From the NCBI RefSeq assembly GCF_025860405.1, contig NZ_CP063785.1, positions 8,681,390 to 8,745,389 of the forward strand: 64,000 bases of DNA. Direction: 5' to 3'. Position numbers and translations under genes: made by a program. Under the pieces are notes generated by a model, which saw only the letters and a list, made by a program, of their open reading frames with translations, searched no databases and was not told the origin of the DNA. The DNA comes from Tolypothrix sp. PCC 7712 (GTDB lineage Bacteria; Cyanobacteriota; Cyanobacteriia; Cyanobacteriales; Nostocaceae). This document shows positions 36,351-45,545 of the stretch, piece by piece. How positions within the stretch are numbered: the stretch's first letter is position 1; each line of letters begins with the position of its first letter.

Positions 36351-36459
36351 GGCAATTTGGGTAAATTAGTAAACAGGAGAAATTTCAATATTCAAAAGAT
36401 ATCAGGGGTATGGGAGCACAGGGGAGACAATAAAGCAGATAAGAAATAGCTATTGCCCA

Positions 36460-36487
36460 ATGCCCCATGCCCCATGCCCCATGCCCA
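36460..36487. repeat. STRR heptamer (ATGCCCC)n
   Basis: Tandem ATGCCCC/ATGCCCA units in the gap between the carbonic anhydrase and ndhD genes. Confidence 0.85.
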
Positions 36488-36491
36488 AAAC

Positions 36492-37211
36492 CTAACTAAC
36501 TAAACTAACTTTGCCAGTGTCTAAATCGTAATAACCACCGACTATTTTCAGTTTGTTTTCTTTGATTAAACCAGCAAGCACTGGAGATGATTTCAACTTC
36601 TCAACTTGCAATAAAATGTTAGCCTTGCAAGCATTTTCTAATTTATCCCCAGGTTTATCTTGAGATTGATCTACAGCGGGTTTAATAGCAGCTAATAAAC
36701 TCCCAATTTCTCCTGGCACTGCGGCACCTTTAATCGTGGCAGCTACAGCCCCGCATCTTTCATGACCTACTACTAAAATTAGTTTGGCACCTAAAACTAA
36801 GCTACCAAATTCGAGGCTACCAGTTTCTTCTGGTGTAGCAATATTACCAGCTACACGACAAACAAATAAATCACCTAATCCCTGGTCAAAAACTATTTCT
36901 GAAGGTACTCGGGAATCTGCACAACCAAGAATTGATGCAAAGGGATTTTGCCCTTTTGCAACTTCCTGCAAGCGTTTCAAGTTTTGATGGGGATTACGTT
37001 TTTTGGCTTTGACAAACCGATCATTGCCATCTAGCAATTCTTTGAGTGCAGCATCAGGTGTAATATCTTTTTTATCTTGCGCCGAGACTCTTTCTGGTGC
37101 AGCCAAATTGGAACCTAATCCGGCTGCTAATACTCCGCTACCAACTGCACCTGCACCTATTTTCAGTAAATTTCTACGAGAAAAATTAGTTTGGTTATAT
37201 TGCTTTTTCAT
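36492..37211 (-). CDS. Exported beta-carbonic anhydrase within the CO2-uptake cluster
   Basis: 239 residues from ATG 37211, placed by GGAGGAAAG upstream. A Tat-type leader (SRRNLLKIGAGAVGSGVLAAG) is followed by a complete beta-CA domain. Zinc ligands are Cys97, His150 and Cys153 (CADSRVP and GHERCGAV), and the Asp99-Arg101 dyad is present. It interconverts CO2 and bicarbonate outside the cytoplasm, in periplasm or thylakoid lumen. Its position between ndhF and ndhD suggests that it feeds CO2 to the NDH-1MS complex, like the thylakoid-associated EcaB of Synechocystis. That parallel is from memory and needs a homology check. Confidence 0.88.
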   Translation of the reverse strand: MKKQYNQTNFSRRNLLKIGAGAVGSGVLAAGLGSNLAAPERVSAQDKKDITPDAALKELLDGNDRFVKAKKRNPHQNLKRLQEVAKGQNPFASILGCADSRVPSEIVFDQGLGDLFVCRVAGNIATPEETGSLEFGSLVLGAKLILVVGHERCGAVAATIKGAAVPGEIGSLLAAIKPAVDQSQDKPGDKLENACKANILLQVEKLKSSPVLAGLIKENKLKIVGGYYDLDTGKVSLVS

Positions 37212-37289
37212 GATCTTTCCTCCCAACACAACACAAGGTTTCAAAAATTAAATGGTCTTCAAAAATTGATTAGTATTAAATCTCCCTTC

Positions 37290-37346
37290 CCAGTCCCCAA
37301 TCCCCAATCCCCAATCCCCAATCCCCAATCCCCAGTCCCCAATCCC
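37290..37346. repeat. STRR heptamer (CCCCAAT/CCCAGTC)n abutting the ndhF stop
   Basis: About eight tandem CCCCAAT/CCCCAGT units reach the ndhF stop codon, so that the last base of TAG belongs to the repeat. Confidence 0.9.
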
Positions 37347-39205
37347 TAAAACATTAAATCCAAAAACTGTACTCCCCAAAATGGCCAAGTTACCCACATA
37401 CCAAATACACCAACGCCTAATAGCACAGTGAAGGCATAAAATTGGGTTTGACCAGATGTACTATATTTCAAACCTTCGCCAGTTAATAGCGAGAACAAAC
37501 CAACCAAATTTACAATACCATCCACGACAAAACGGTCGAGCATATCGGCAAATTTAGAAAGTTGGGCGACGCTGAAAATAATCGTCATCCGATAGATTTT
37601 TGGGGTGTAAAAATCGTAAGCCAACAAGTCTTGTAAAGGTTTCCAAGGTAGGCGAATTGGTTTAGGAATATTCCCGAGATAAATTACGCCAGTTACACCA
37701 CAGCCAAACACACTTGACCAAATTAATAACAGTGCAACATCCTTATTCAGAATTACCCAACTTGGTAGTAATGATAAGCTTTGCAACACTAATGGCAGAT
37801 GCAAGACAAAGCCTAGTAAAATCACCATTGGCAACACCATAGGCCAATGTACTTCAGGCGATCGCTCACTCATCTGTTTGGGTTTACCAGCAAAAATCAA
37901 ACCGAATTCTCTGGTTAAACTCACAGCCGTTAAAGCGTTGACAGTTATCACCACACCCACCAATAAAGGTTGAGTTCCCCACAGTCCATCGATTAATTCC
38001 ATCAACGCCCAAAAGCCGCCTAGGGGTGGAAAGCCAATTAATCCCAATGTTCCCACAATAAAAGCGATCGCAGATATGGGACGACGTGACCATAACCCAC
38101 CCAACTGGGTAACATTTTGGGTAATGCTGTTCCAGATAATGCCGCCAGTACTCATTACTAGTAGTGCAGATGATACCGCATTAGCTAGTACTAACAACAA
38201 TGCTGCTTCATCTTGTCTTGTACCTACCGCGATAAACACCAAGCCCATGTAAGCGCTGACAGAATAGGATTGACAGCGTTTAATATCAATTTGGGCGATC
38301 GCAATTAAGGAAGCACCAATGGCTGTAACTGCACCAATTGCGACCAAAGCGGAGGAAACGAAAGGTGACAAAGTTAACACTGGTTGCAGTTTAATTAATA
38401 CCCACGCACCACTTGCAACCACCACCGAGTTCCGCAAAATTGTACTGGGAACAGGGCCTTCCATCGCCTCATCCAACCACAAATGCAGGGGGAATTGGGC
38501 GCATTTACCCATTGGCCCGGCAATCAAGGCTAAACCTACTAATGTAATCACAGTGGGGTCAACATTTGCAGTTGTCGCCCATTCAGCTAATTCTGTGTAA
38601 TTCCAAGTTCCAGCTAAAGGCCATAACCCCAGTACACCCATCAGGAGGAACAAGTCACCCACCCGTTTGGTCAGGAAAGCATCTCTAGCACCGCTAACTA
38701 CCAACGGCTGACTAAACCATAACCCGACTAGCAAGTAAGTTCCTAAAGTCAGAACTTCCAGAATTACATAACTAAAGAACAGGCTATTACACAAAACCAG
38801 GGCGCACAATCCCGCTTCAAATAATCCTAAGAGAGAATAGAAGCGTCCCCAGCCCCAATCCATTTCCATGTAACCAATGGCATAAATTTGCGCTAAACAA
38901 TTTAAGCCAGTGATGACAGTCAATGCTCCCACACTAATAGAAGAAATTTCTAAAGCGATGGTAAGATTTAATCCAGCAGTAGACAGCCAAGGAATAAATA
39001 CCTCTACAGGTGGTTGATTCCAAGTAGCAATAAATGCGATCGCACTATGCAAAAACGCCAGAGATGTCATGACCAAATTGACATAACCAGCCGGTCTTGG
39101 GCCAGTACGGCGAATGATCCCCGGTGACCAAGGAACGGCTAAAAGCCCACCTATTAAGGCATAGCACGGAACTAGCCATACAGTCTCTAAGAGAAACTGA
39201 GCCAT
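37346..39205 (-). CDS. ndhF: NDH-1 subunit NdhF (CO2-uptake type, NdhF3/F4)
   Basis: 619 residues, about 16 membrane segments. NdhF-specific motifs include GYMEMDWGWGRFYSLLGLFEAGLCALVL, the proton-channel QFPLHLWLDEAMEGPVPSTI and QIDIKRCQSYSVSAYMGL. The C-terminal lateral-helix region (YDFYTPKIYRMTI) is shorter than in NdhF1, as expected for the CO2-uptake paralogues. The start has GAGGTAATTTC before ATG. It is the promoter-proximal gene of the minus-strand CO2-uptake cluster. The 400 bp upstream is AT-rich and probably carries the promoter. Confidence 0.9.
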   Translation of the reverse strand: MAQFLLETVWLVPCYALIGGLLAVPWSPGIIRRTGPRPAGYVNLVMTSLAFLHSAIAFIATWNQPPVEVFIPWLSTAGLNLTIALEISSISVGALTVITGLNCLAQIYAIGYMEMDWGWGRFYSLLGLFEAGLCALVLCNSLFFSYVILEVLTLGTYLLVGLWFSQPLVVSGARDAFLTKRVGDLFLLMGVLGLWPLAGTWNYTELAEWATTANVDPTVITLVGLALIAGPMGKCAQFPLHLWLDEAMEGPVPSTILRNSVVVASGAWVLIKLQPVLTLSPFVSSALVAIGAVTAIGASLIAIAQIDIKRCQSYSVSAYMGLVFIAVGTRQDEAALLLVLANAVSSALLVMSTGGIIWNSITQNVTQLGGLWSRRPISAIAFIVGTLGLIGFPPLGGFWALMELIDGLWGTQPLLVGVVITVNALTAVSLTREFGLIFAGKPKQMSERSPEVHWPMVLPMVILLGFVLHLPLVLQSLSLLPSWVILNKDVALLLIWSSVFGCGVTGVIYLGNIPKPIRLPWKPLQDLLAYDFYTPKIYRMTIIFSVAQLSKFADMLDRFVVDGIVNLVGLFSLLTGEGLKYSTSGQTQFYAFTVLLGVGVFGMWVTWPFWGVQFLDLMF

Positions 39206-39555
39206 GAAATTACCTCTATAACTTGCAGCAAAAGTTCGGGGCTATGAATCAAAAGGCTTTGATTGCACCTAACCCGACCAACTCAAATAATTCGATTTTA
39301 TTTTTGCTTAATTTTGTTAGAAATAGCTTACCTTTATCTATGGCAAAAAGGAAATACTTTAATTAAATAAATCATCGATACTTTGTCTAACTAATTCTTA
39401 TATGATGGCAGTATTCAATTAATGGATACTAACCATCAAGTTATATCTATGAATAAATTATGGGGATCAACCAATATTTACCATAGATTTTTACTTATTG
39501 ACATAAATCACAAGAGACGCAATGAATTGCGCCTCTACAAAATCGTTGCAAACTT

Positions 39556-39588
39556 AGATCCCCGACTTTTTTGAAAAGTCGGGGATCT
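39556..39588. terminator. Perfect 15-bp hairpin AGATCCCCGACTTTT/AAAAGTCGGGGATCT
   Basis: A three-base loop (TTG). The core CCCCGACTT/AAGTCGGGG recurs in the modA terminator at 53672. It is 22 bp beyond the stop of the small membrane-protein gene on the minus strand and is its likely terminator. At 39512-39536 a diverged GACGCAATGAATTGCG palindrome also occurs. Confidence 0.65.
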
Positions 39589-39610
39589 GGATAACACGAA
39601 TGGTCACAAA

Positions 39611-39796
39611 TTATGATAAGTGGTGAACTTGACCTTGCCAAACAGTAGCGACAATTGCAGGTGGTTGGTTGATTTGGCTGATGGGGGCGGGTTTCATGTC
39701 GCGGTAGTCGAGAATTTGAACAATAATAAGGTAGGCGATCGCTAAAATAATCGATATCGCACCTGTAATAATGGCAATAATTTTCGAGCGTTCCAT
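39611..39796 (-). CDS. Small single-span membrane protein (61 aa)
   Basis: ERSKIIAIITGAISIILAIAYLIIVQILDYR gives one N-terminal membrane helix, followed by a short polar tail (ISQINQPPAIVATVWQGQVHHLS). I believe similar small proteins exist in other cyanobacteria, but I cannot name a function. It is followed by a strong hairpin terminator. Confidence 0.55.
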   Translation of the reverse strand: MERSKIIAIITGAISIILAIAYLIIVQILDYRDMKPAPISQINQPPAIVATVWQGQVHHLS

Positions 39797-39859
39797 TAAG
39801 CTTTCCGGTAAATGAATGTTTATGTTGTGCCTATATCCACATTGCCACAGACCACTAAT

Positions 39860-40120
39860 TTACTGATAGACATCACTGCGATGGGCTATAAGCAGAATAG
39901 TGATGAGTGACTGCGCCTCATCTACTTGATAAACAACCCGCCAATCACCTACTCTGTAGCGCAATAAGCCGGAGAATTTACCTTTGAGGCGTTTAATGTT
40001 GGGATGCTCATAAGGATTTTCTCGCAGTTGATCAAAGCAACGATTCAGACGTTCTACTAACGATATATCTACTTCCTCATAAAACTTCTGAGCTTTGCGA
40101 GTTAACGCTAGTTCATACAT
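39860..40120 (-). CDS. RelE/ParE-type toxin
   Basis: About 86 residues starting MYELALTRKAQKFYEEV. The compact beta-alpha pattern with the ending LLRYRVGDWRVVYQVDE and ILLIAHRSDVY is typical of RelE/ParE mRNA interferases or gyrase poisons. A longer in-frame extension to 40195 lies inside the antitoxin gene and is less likely. Overlap of 8 bp with the antitoxin gene indicates translational coupling. Confidence 0.8.
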   Translation of the reverse strand: MYELALTRKAQKFYEEVDISLVERLNRCFDQLRENPYEHPNIKRLKGKFSGLLRYRVGDWRVVYQVDEAQSLITILLIAHRSDVYQ

Positions 40121-40367
40121 GACGACGAATACTGTCAAATGATACCACTTCCCCAGCTTCAACTTCCTGCATAGCTTCTTGTAAAGCTTGCTCAAAACTA
40201 GGGATGTTCAACAGTTCTGCGGTGGCTTCGTTTTCTTCTCGTTCTTCTAAATACGCGATAAAATCGCTGACAACTCGCAGCTTTTCTGGGGAAAGACGCA
40301 GCAGACGCTTTTGTGCTTCCTCAAGAAGAAGAATGTTATCTGGCGCTGATTCCATAGATATTTCCAT
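40113..40367 (-). CDS. Antitoxin partner of the RelE/ParE-type toxin
   Basis: 84 residues from ATG 40367 (a TTG at 40373 is possible). An alpha-helical N-terminal part (LLLEEAQKRLLRLSPEKLRVVSDFIAYLEE) resembles the dimerising/DNA-binding helices of small antitoxins. An acidic C-terminal tail (ALQEAMQEVEAGEVVSFDSI) would wrap the toxin. Antitoxin-then-toxin order with overlapping ends is the classic type II arrangement. Such pairs are usually self-repressed. Confidence 0.75.
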   Translation of the reverse strand: MEISMESAPDNILLLEEAQKRLLRLSPEKLRVVSDFIAYLEEREENEATAELLNIPSFEQALQEAMQEVEAGEVVSFDSIRRHV

Positions 40368-40589
40368 ACTCAATATTCTCTATATGCTATCTAAATTCAG
40401 TAGGGTGAGCACTGCCCACAAGCAGTAAATCGCAAGGGTTTGGGCTTTTCGCAATTGCAATTATATAAATATTTTTGCGTACCCACTTATCGTAAGGGCA
40501 CGGCATCCAAAGACTTTCGGTAAAACAGACAATTTATCGGTGCCGTGCCCCTACAATTTGGGTAATTTTGAAATTGGCAATCTCTAAAA

Positions 40590-40715
40590 TCTCAAATTTG
40601 CACCTATTATCTTCAACGATGAGCTTGTTATCCTCAACGTTGCACCTTTTACCCTCAACGATGAGCCTTTTATCCTCGAAGTTGCACCTTTTATCCTCGA
40701 AATTGCGACTTTGGC
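40590..40715. repeat. Minisatellite of six 21-bp units
   Basis: Units of the form CCTCAACGTTGCACCTTTTAC and CCTCAACGATGAGCCTTTTAT alternate. In the frame of the downstream gene, units 2 and 4 contain TGA stops. The last unit runs directly into sequence homologous to the coding part of the downstream truncated gene. The gap before it (40374-40589) contains a GGGCACGGCATCC...GGTGCCGTGCCCC element at about 40495-40560. Confidence 0.85.
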
Positions 40716-41489
40716 GAGTTTATCAAGCCAATTTTTGATACCCTCGACCTTTACCACAATCAAAGCGTAGACCCCCGCGCTATTGCAATTGCATTCAAAA
40801 ACCTGGCAGAAAATCACCCAGAAGCTGAGTTAGAAATTGTGGCAATGGAGAAACGCGGCGATGATAAATTCTTACTCAGAGCCAAAACCGCACCAGGGAG
40901 TGATAAATCCCAACTGAGTGCGGAATATTTTGATGACTATAATCAACTCAAAGCTTTATCCCAAAGTCAGCAATTATTACTTATAGAAAAAGATAGTCGC
41001 ATTCTGAGCTTAGAAAATATGCTCACAACTGCGCTTCAGCAATCGAAATACTATATACAAGGAGATAACAAAGTGTCTGATATTAGCGGCATCAATATTC
41101 AAAATAGTACCAATGTTAGCGGAATTGCTGGCGGTGGTTCTGTCGCCAACCTGGGAACCATTAGCGGTAATGTGAATATTGCCCTCAATCAGTTACCCGA
41201 TTCCCCCGAAGCAGATAAACCCGGAATCAAAGAATTGTTGACGCAATTACAAGAATCAATTTCTCAGTCATCAGAGTTATCAGATGACGATAAAGCTGAG
41301 GCGTTAGAACAGGTGCAAAGTTTAGCAGAAGCCGCGAAAACTCCCCAAGAGAATGGAAGTAAAAAGACTGCAAAGACTGCAATCACTATGTTGAAGGGAA
41401 TATTTACAGGCTTACCTGCTGTGGCTTCTCTGGTGGAAGCGGGGAATAAATTATTGCCGCTAATTGCTAAGTTATTCGGTTTGGGATAA
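40674..41489 (+). pseudogene. 5'-truncated gene for the C-terminal part of a large repeat-rich cyanobacterial protein
   Basis: The open frame begins within the 21-bp repeats and reads EFIKPIFDTLDLYHNQSVDP and KNLAENHPEAELEIVAMEKR, then a coiled-coil segment. A Gly/Asn/Ile-rich segment (ISGINIQNSTNVSGIAGGG) and a helical tail (MLKGIFTGLPAVASLVEAGNK) follow. From memory, the first segment resembles the C-terminal region of pentapeptide-repeat proteins of Nostoc. Yet it lies upstream of the first possible start codon (GTG 40839 or ATG 40845), so the original N-terminus is lost. The remaining 216 codons are intact and could still be translated from GTG 40839. Confidence 0.6.
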
Positions 41490-41608
41490 AGACGTAATTT
41501 TGGATTTACTTATCATCAAAATCCGCGTTATATGATGTCGGGCAAATTATAATATGTCACTGCGGACACTTCATTCTATTCGCAATGACGGGTATTTGAA
41601 TGGACATG

Positions 41609-41905
41609 ATATCAAATAATGTTGGCGACACATCAATATATTCTAGAGGGCAAGGCACTGCCCATAGGTGTCAACTTAACGTGAAACCCGCTTCGTTGCA
41701 AGGTTTTGCCCTCACCCCCAGCCCCTCTCCCACGGGGAGAAGGGAGCAAGAGATTTATTTAGTTCCCCTTCTCCTGCGGGAGAAGGGGTTAGGGGATGAG
41801 GGCGCGAGGTATTTGTACAACGCCCACCCTATATCGCTTTTAGCTTAAGTTGACACCTATGTACCTTGCCCCTACAATCTGTCGCATTCTTTTTGTAAAT
41901 TGGTA
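41609..41905. repeat. Composite palindromic repeat, copy D
   Basis: Outer arms TCAAATAATGTTGGCGACA and TGTCGCATTCTTTTTG enclose an inner module (41667-41857) with ends AGGTGTCAACTTAA and TTAAGTTGACACCT. The inner module is in the opposite relative orientation to that of copy A at 1342-1644. The element is followed by CCATTAC-type heptamers up to the pgeF stop. No gene lies in 41490-41966. Confidence 0.85.
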
Positions 41906-41966
41906 CTACTTAATCAATAGCCTCTTACCCATTACCCATTACCCCTTCCCCCTTCCCCATTACCCA

Positions 41967-42770
41967 TTACCCATTCCCACTAACAATCCCAGACCACTGC
42001 ACTTTTTTCTGCTGTTCTCGGCGATAAGAGAAAAAGTGTTCTGGGGTTTGGTAAGTGCAATAAGGAGCGATCGCAATTTGTTCGCCGCTAATTCCTAAGC
42101 TTTCTATTTGTAAGGTATTTACCCGCCGTACATCTACCCGCACTTTCCCTGGATCGCGATCGGGAATTAATGGGGAATTGGGTAGTTCATGTAAAGCATC
42201 AACTATTTTTTGTTCGTCTTCATGGCTGATAATGCTAGATCCAATTTCCGCAGCCACTTCAACAGAGACTTGGTAAACTTCACCTGCGATCGCAGGCCCC
42301 ATTGCTATTCGCAAATTTTCTAGCTTGCTACCTTGTGCTTTTAATCTTGCGATCGCTTGGGGAACAATTTTTTTCGCAGTCCCCCGCCAGCCTGCATGAA
42401 TGGCTGCGACTTGTCCGGTTTTGATATCACCAATTAGCACTGGCGTACAATCAGCGCTGGCTACCCACACCGCTTGCAAAGGTTGTTCGCTAACTAAACC
42501 ATCTGCTGATGCTAATGCTGAATCGCCTTCACCATCCACATCATCCCCGCCATTGCTTAACTTATGATCAATTTCTTGCGGAGTCAAAACGGTATTGCCA
42601 TGAACCTGTTTTAAGCGATAAACTGATGCGTCAGGTTGCAGTACCTGTGTTAATTCTTGTGGTGAACGTGGCCAAAACGGCTGGGTAAAGAAGCCGTGTT
42701 GCCAAGGTTCTAGGATACTACAAGTCAGGTAAGGCATTCCTTCCCAATTGCGCCAGTGCCAAGTGTGCAT
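41967..42770 (-). CDS. pgeF: Peptidoglycan editing factor PgeF (YfiH/laccase-domain family)
   Basis: 267 residues from ATG 42770. Copper/zinc-site motifs of the family are visible: LKQVHGN, ADCTPVLI, HAGWRGT and YCTYQTPEHFFSYRR. PgeF proteins remove mis-incorporated L-Ser from peptidoglycan precursors, and some show polyphenol-oxidase activity. The last residues (VSGNG) and the TAA stop come from an adjacent ATTACCC repeat. It is divergent from birA. Confidence 0.88.
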   Translation of the reverse strand: MHTWHWRNWEGMPYLTCSILEPWQHGFFTQPFWPRSPQELTQVLQPDASVYRLKQVHGNTVLTPQEIDHKLSNGGDDVDGEGDSALASADGLVSEQPLQAVWVASADCTPVLIGDIKTGQVAAIHAGWRGTAKKIVPQAIARLKAQGSKLENLRIAMGPAIAGEVYQVSVEVAAEIGSSIISHEDEQKIVDALHELPNSPLIPDRDPGKVRVDVRRVNTLQIESLGISGEQIAIAPYCTYQTPEHFFSYRREQQKKVQWSGIVSGNG

Positions 42771-42851
42771 CGTCAACCAAACCTAAACAGAAACATCAAA
42801 ATTAGCCAGTCAATTAATGCTAACTTGTACAACGGGATTTGGGTTAACTGC

Positions 42852-43664
42852 GTGAAATTAGATCGGCAATATTTAGAAGCAGCCCTCAAAGCAGGGCGAC
42901 AGTATTCCTATTTACCATTTTCTCTACACATTTTTGATAGTGTAGCTTCTACTAACCAAACTCTCTGGGGCTTACTAGCAGAGGGCGCTAAACCAGGATG
43001 TGTCGTTATCGCTACTCAGCAAACTGCTGGACGTGGACAATGGGGTCGCCAGTGGAGTTCTCCTTCTGGAGGATTATATCTTTCGGTAGCGATTCAGCCT
43101 AAACTAGATGCTGTTAATAGTTACCAATTAACTTTAGCAAGTGCTTGGGGAATAGCTTCACAATTACAAAAATCTGGTGTCACTGTGGGGATTAAATGGC
43201 CTAATGATTTAGTTTTAGACGGCCGCAAACTAGGCGGAATTTTAACGGAAACGAAAATCAATCAAGGACAAATTACCCAAGCTGTAATTGGTGTGGGCAT
43301 TAACTGGGCAAACCCTGTACCGGAAACTGGAATTAACTTGGAATTATGGCAAGCCTCACAGCTTAACAAAGCAATTCCTTCTCTAGAAATGTTAACTTCT
43401 CAAGTTTTATTAGGGATAGAATCCGGTCTGAAGTGCTTATTTGAAGAAGGAGTAAACATACTCTTGTCTGACTATCTGAATTTACTGATCAATATGGGCG
43501 ATCGCATACACGTCAATCAACTTGCGGGTACTGTAATTGGGGTAACCCCTCAAGGTAATTTACGTGTAAATCTCGAAACTTATAATACAAAGGAAGTTAT
43601 CTCATCAGAAATTTACATTGAACCCGGTACAATCAGTCTGGGTTACAAAAAATCTTCTGTTTAA
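42852..43664 (+). CDS. birA: Biotin-[acetyl-CoA-carboxylase] ligase
   Basis: About 270 residues from GTG 42852. Upstream ATG-like starts would extend into the promoter region shared with pgeF. Catalytic motifs are STNQTLWGLL, GRGQWGRQWSSPSGGLYLS (biotinyl-AMP loop) and KWPNDLVLDGRKLGGIL. A short C-terminal SH3-like domain closes the protein. There is no N-terminal helix-turn-helix, so it is a mono-functional ligase. It biotinylates the acetyl-CoA carboxylase carrier protein AccB in the cytoplasm. Confidence 0.88.
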   Translation: MKLDRQYLEAALKAGRQYSYLPFSLHIFDSVASTNQTLWGLLAEGAKPGCVVIATQQTAGRGQWGRQWSSPSGGLYLSVAIQPKLDAVNSYQLTLASAWGIASQLQKSGVTVGIKWPNDLVLDGRKLGGILTETKINQGQITQAVIGVGINWANPVPETGINLELWQASQLNKAIPSLEMLTSQVLLGIESGLKCLFEEGVNILLSDYLNLLINMGDRIHVNQLAGTVIGVTPQGNLRVNLETYNTKEVISSEIYIEPGTISLGYKKSSV

Positions 43665-43754
43665 CTTTTAGGTTTGTTTACAATTCAGCTCTTTGGGCAA
43701 GACAAACCACAGCATCATCTGTTTACTTTTATTTACAAAAAACCGAGACAACAA

Positions 43755-45317
43755 ATGACGCAGCTCCATAACTCTGCCCATAAACGTTTGCCAAAAACAA
43801 CCAAACGCTTTGCCGCAACGCTACCAGCACAGAGTCTCTGTTGGCTGAGTAGCGTTAGCCTTTTAGGTAACGGTTTAGTCTTGGCGCAAACGGAAACATC
43901 TATAGATAACATCGTTCCTACTATTGAAAATACTCAACCTAGCGCTGCCACAGTTCCTGTTAAAAAAGATACTGTAACTCCAGAAGCTACTCGCCCACAA
44001 GTAGAATTTTCTGAACGGCGAGTCAGGCTGAAAAAGAGATTAAATCGGGAAAATGTTTCTCAATCATCACAACCAGTCACACCTGCAAAACCAAAAGTAG
44101 AAGCGGCTGAACCTGTGATTATTAGACGCGCACAACCCCAAGTTGAAACCAGCGTTAGAGAAGAAAAACCCAAAACCACAATCGCCACACCTAAGCCTTT
44201 ACGAACTGTACCGGAAAAACTACCAGAAGTTGCCACACCAGCTAACACTCCTAAAAGCCCAGTTGGTAGCACGGAAGTTGAACCAAAACAAGATTACAAT
44301 AACGCCTACATTGACCCCACCGATTACAAAGTAGGCGGTTCTAACTACCAAGCACCCAATTCTGTAATCATCACAGAACGTTCTAGTGGTTGCCGTACTA
44401 CTTTACCTACAGGACAAGCTATATCAGGTAGTTTTTGTGCGAAACCTAGCAATCAGCCTGTAGCTGATGGTAGTAGCAAAGCCGCACCTTCTTGGCTCAG
44501 AAGAAGTCAAAGCACTAAATTAGCCAACTCTCCTGTTGTCAGACCAATTGCCAATACAGCTACCAGCAGCAGATGGCGCAGTCCTCAAGTAGCAACAGAG
44601 AATACTGTCGCCAATCGCATTGCGGCTAGCGTCACCAAGACTGCTTATCGTCCCAATCGCTTTATTCCTAACCCCAGCGAATTTGCTCCCACCAAAGTGA
44701 GCGAAACTGCGATCGCACCCAGTGGCGGTACTTTACCACCGCCAATGGCAGATGGGAATATTGCACCCCGTCCTAGCATGGTGGCTTACGACTTTCCTTT
44801 AGCTTCCACACTACCGCAAGTTCCCTTCGCCCCCAGAGTCGCCTATAACGGTCAGGGAATGATGTTCCCCTTAACCATCCCCGCACCAATTACCTCATTA
44901 TTTGGCTGGCGGATTCACCCCATCACAGGCGATCGCCGCTTCCACGCGGGTACAGACTTAGGTGCGCCTATGGGTACACCAGTGTTAGCCGCAGCCTCTG
45001 GTCAAGTAGAAAGCGCTGATTGGATGGGTGGCTACGGTTTAGCTGTCACCATCAACCACCCTTCTGCTCAACAAACTCTCTACGGTCACTTATCACAAAT
45101 CTTTGTCCGACCCGGTCAAATGGTGGAACCAGGAACCGTAATTGGGCAAGTTGGTAGCACTGGTAACTCTACAGGCCCCCACCTGCACTTTGAAGTCCGC
45201 CACCTGACACAAAATGGTTGGGTAGCCACCGACCCCGGGGTATACTTAAACACAGCTTTAAGTCAAATGATTCAACCAGCGCAAACAGCCCAGCTGAACA
45301 AGGAACCGGGTAGTTAG
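43755..45317 (+). CDS. Exported M23 peptidase with long Pro/Thr-rich linker
   Basis: 520 residues from ATG 43755 (a TTG at 43674 would add 27). An N-terminal signal-like segment (LCWLSSVSLLGNGLVLAQ) is followed by about 330 residues of low-complexity Pro/Thr/Lys/Ser-rich sequence. The C-terminal LytM domain has zinc ligands in HAGTDLG and HLHFEVRH. It probably cleaves peptidoglycan from the periplasm, with the linker spanning the wall. It differs from the M23 protein at 7.2 kb in length and linker. It begins 90 bp after birA. The stop is followed by GGGGACT heptamers. Confidence 0.85.
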   Translation: MTQLHNSAHKRLPKTTKRFAATLPAQSLCWLSSVSLLGNGLVLAQTETSIDNIVPTIENTQPSAATVPVKKDTVTPEATRPQVEFSERRVRLKKRLNRENVSQSSQPVTPAKPKVEAAEPVIIRRAQPQVETSVREEKPKTTIATPKPLRTVPEKLPEVATPANTPKSPVGSTEVEPKQDYNNAYIDPTDYKVGGSNYQAPNSVIITERSSGCRTTLPTGQAISGSFCAKPSNQPVADGSSKAAPSWLRRSQSTKLANSPVVRPIANTATSSRWRSPQVATENTVANRIAASVTKTAYRPNRFIPNPSEFAPTKVSETAIAPSGGTLPPPMADGNIAPRPSMVAYDFPLASTLPQVPFAPRVAYNGQGMMFPLTIPAPITSLFGWRIHPITGDRRFHAGTDLGAPMGTPVLAAASGQVESADWMGGYGLAVTINHPSAQQTLYGHLSQIFVRPGQMVEPGTVIGQVGSTGNSTGPHLHFEVRHLTQNGWVATDPGVYLNTALSQMIQPAQTAQLNKEPGS

Positions 45318-45545
45318 GTTGGGGATTGGGGACTGGGGACTGGGGACTGGGGAACTCGGGGCCCCCTCTGGGGATAAGGGGTAATGGGGACTGGGGACTG
45401 GGGACTGGGGACTGGAGATGAGGAAGATGAGGGAGATGAGGGAGAAATCCCCATTACCAATTACCCATTACCAATTACCCAATGCCCTATGCCCTATGCC
45501 CTATGCCCCATGCCCCATGCCCAATGCCCAATGCCCCATGCCCTA
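45318..45545. repeat. Mixed STRR block (GGGGACT, CCAATTA, TGCCCTA heptamers)
   Basis: The block starts with two separate runs of GGGGACTGGGGACT. It then has GATGAGGGA units, CCATTACCAATTAC units and GCCCTAT/GCCCCAT units. It fills the whole gap between the M23 and riboflavin synthase genes, whose 3' ends face each other. Confidence 0.9.

Noticed and set aside
40584..40817. 77-codon minus-strand frame with RIKGATS-like heptads
   Set aside because: It is the antisense reading of the 21-bp minisatellite and of the truncated gene's conserved part. The plus-strand reading matches a known protein type.
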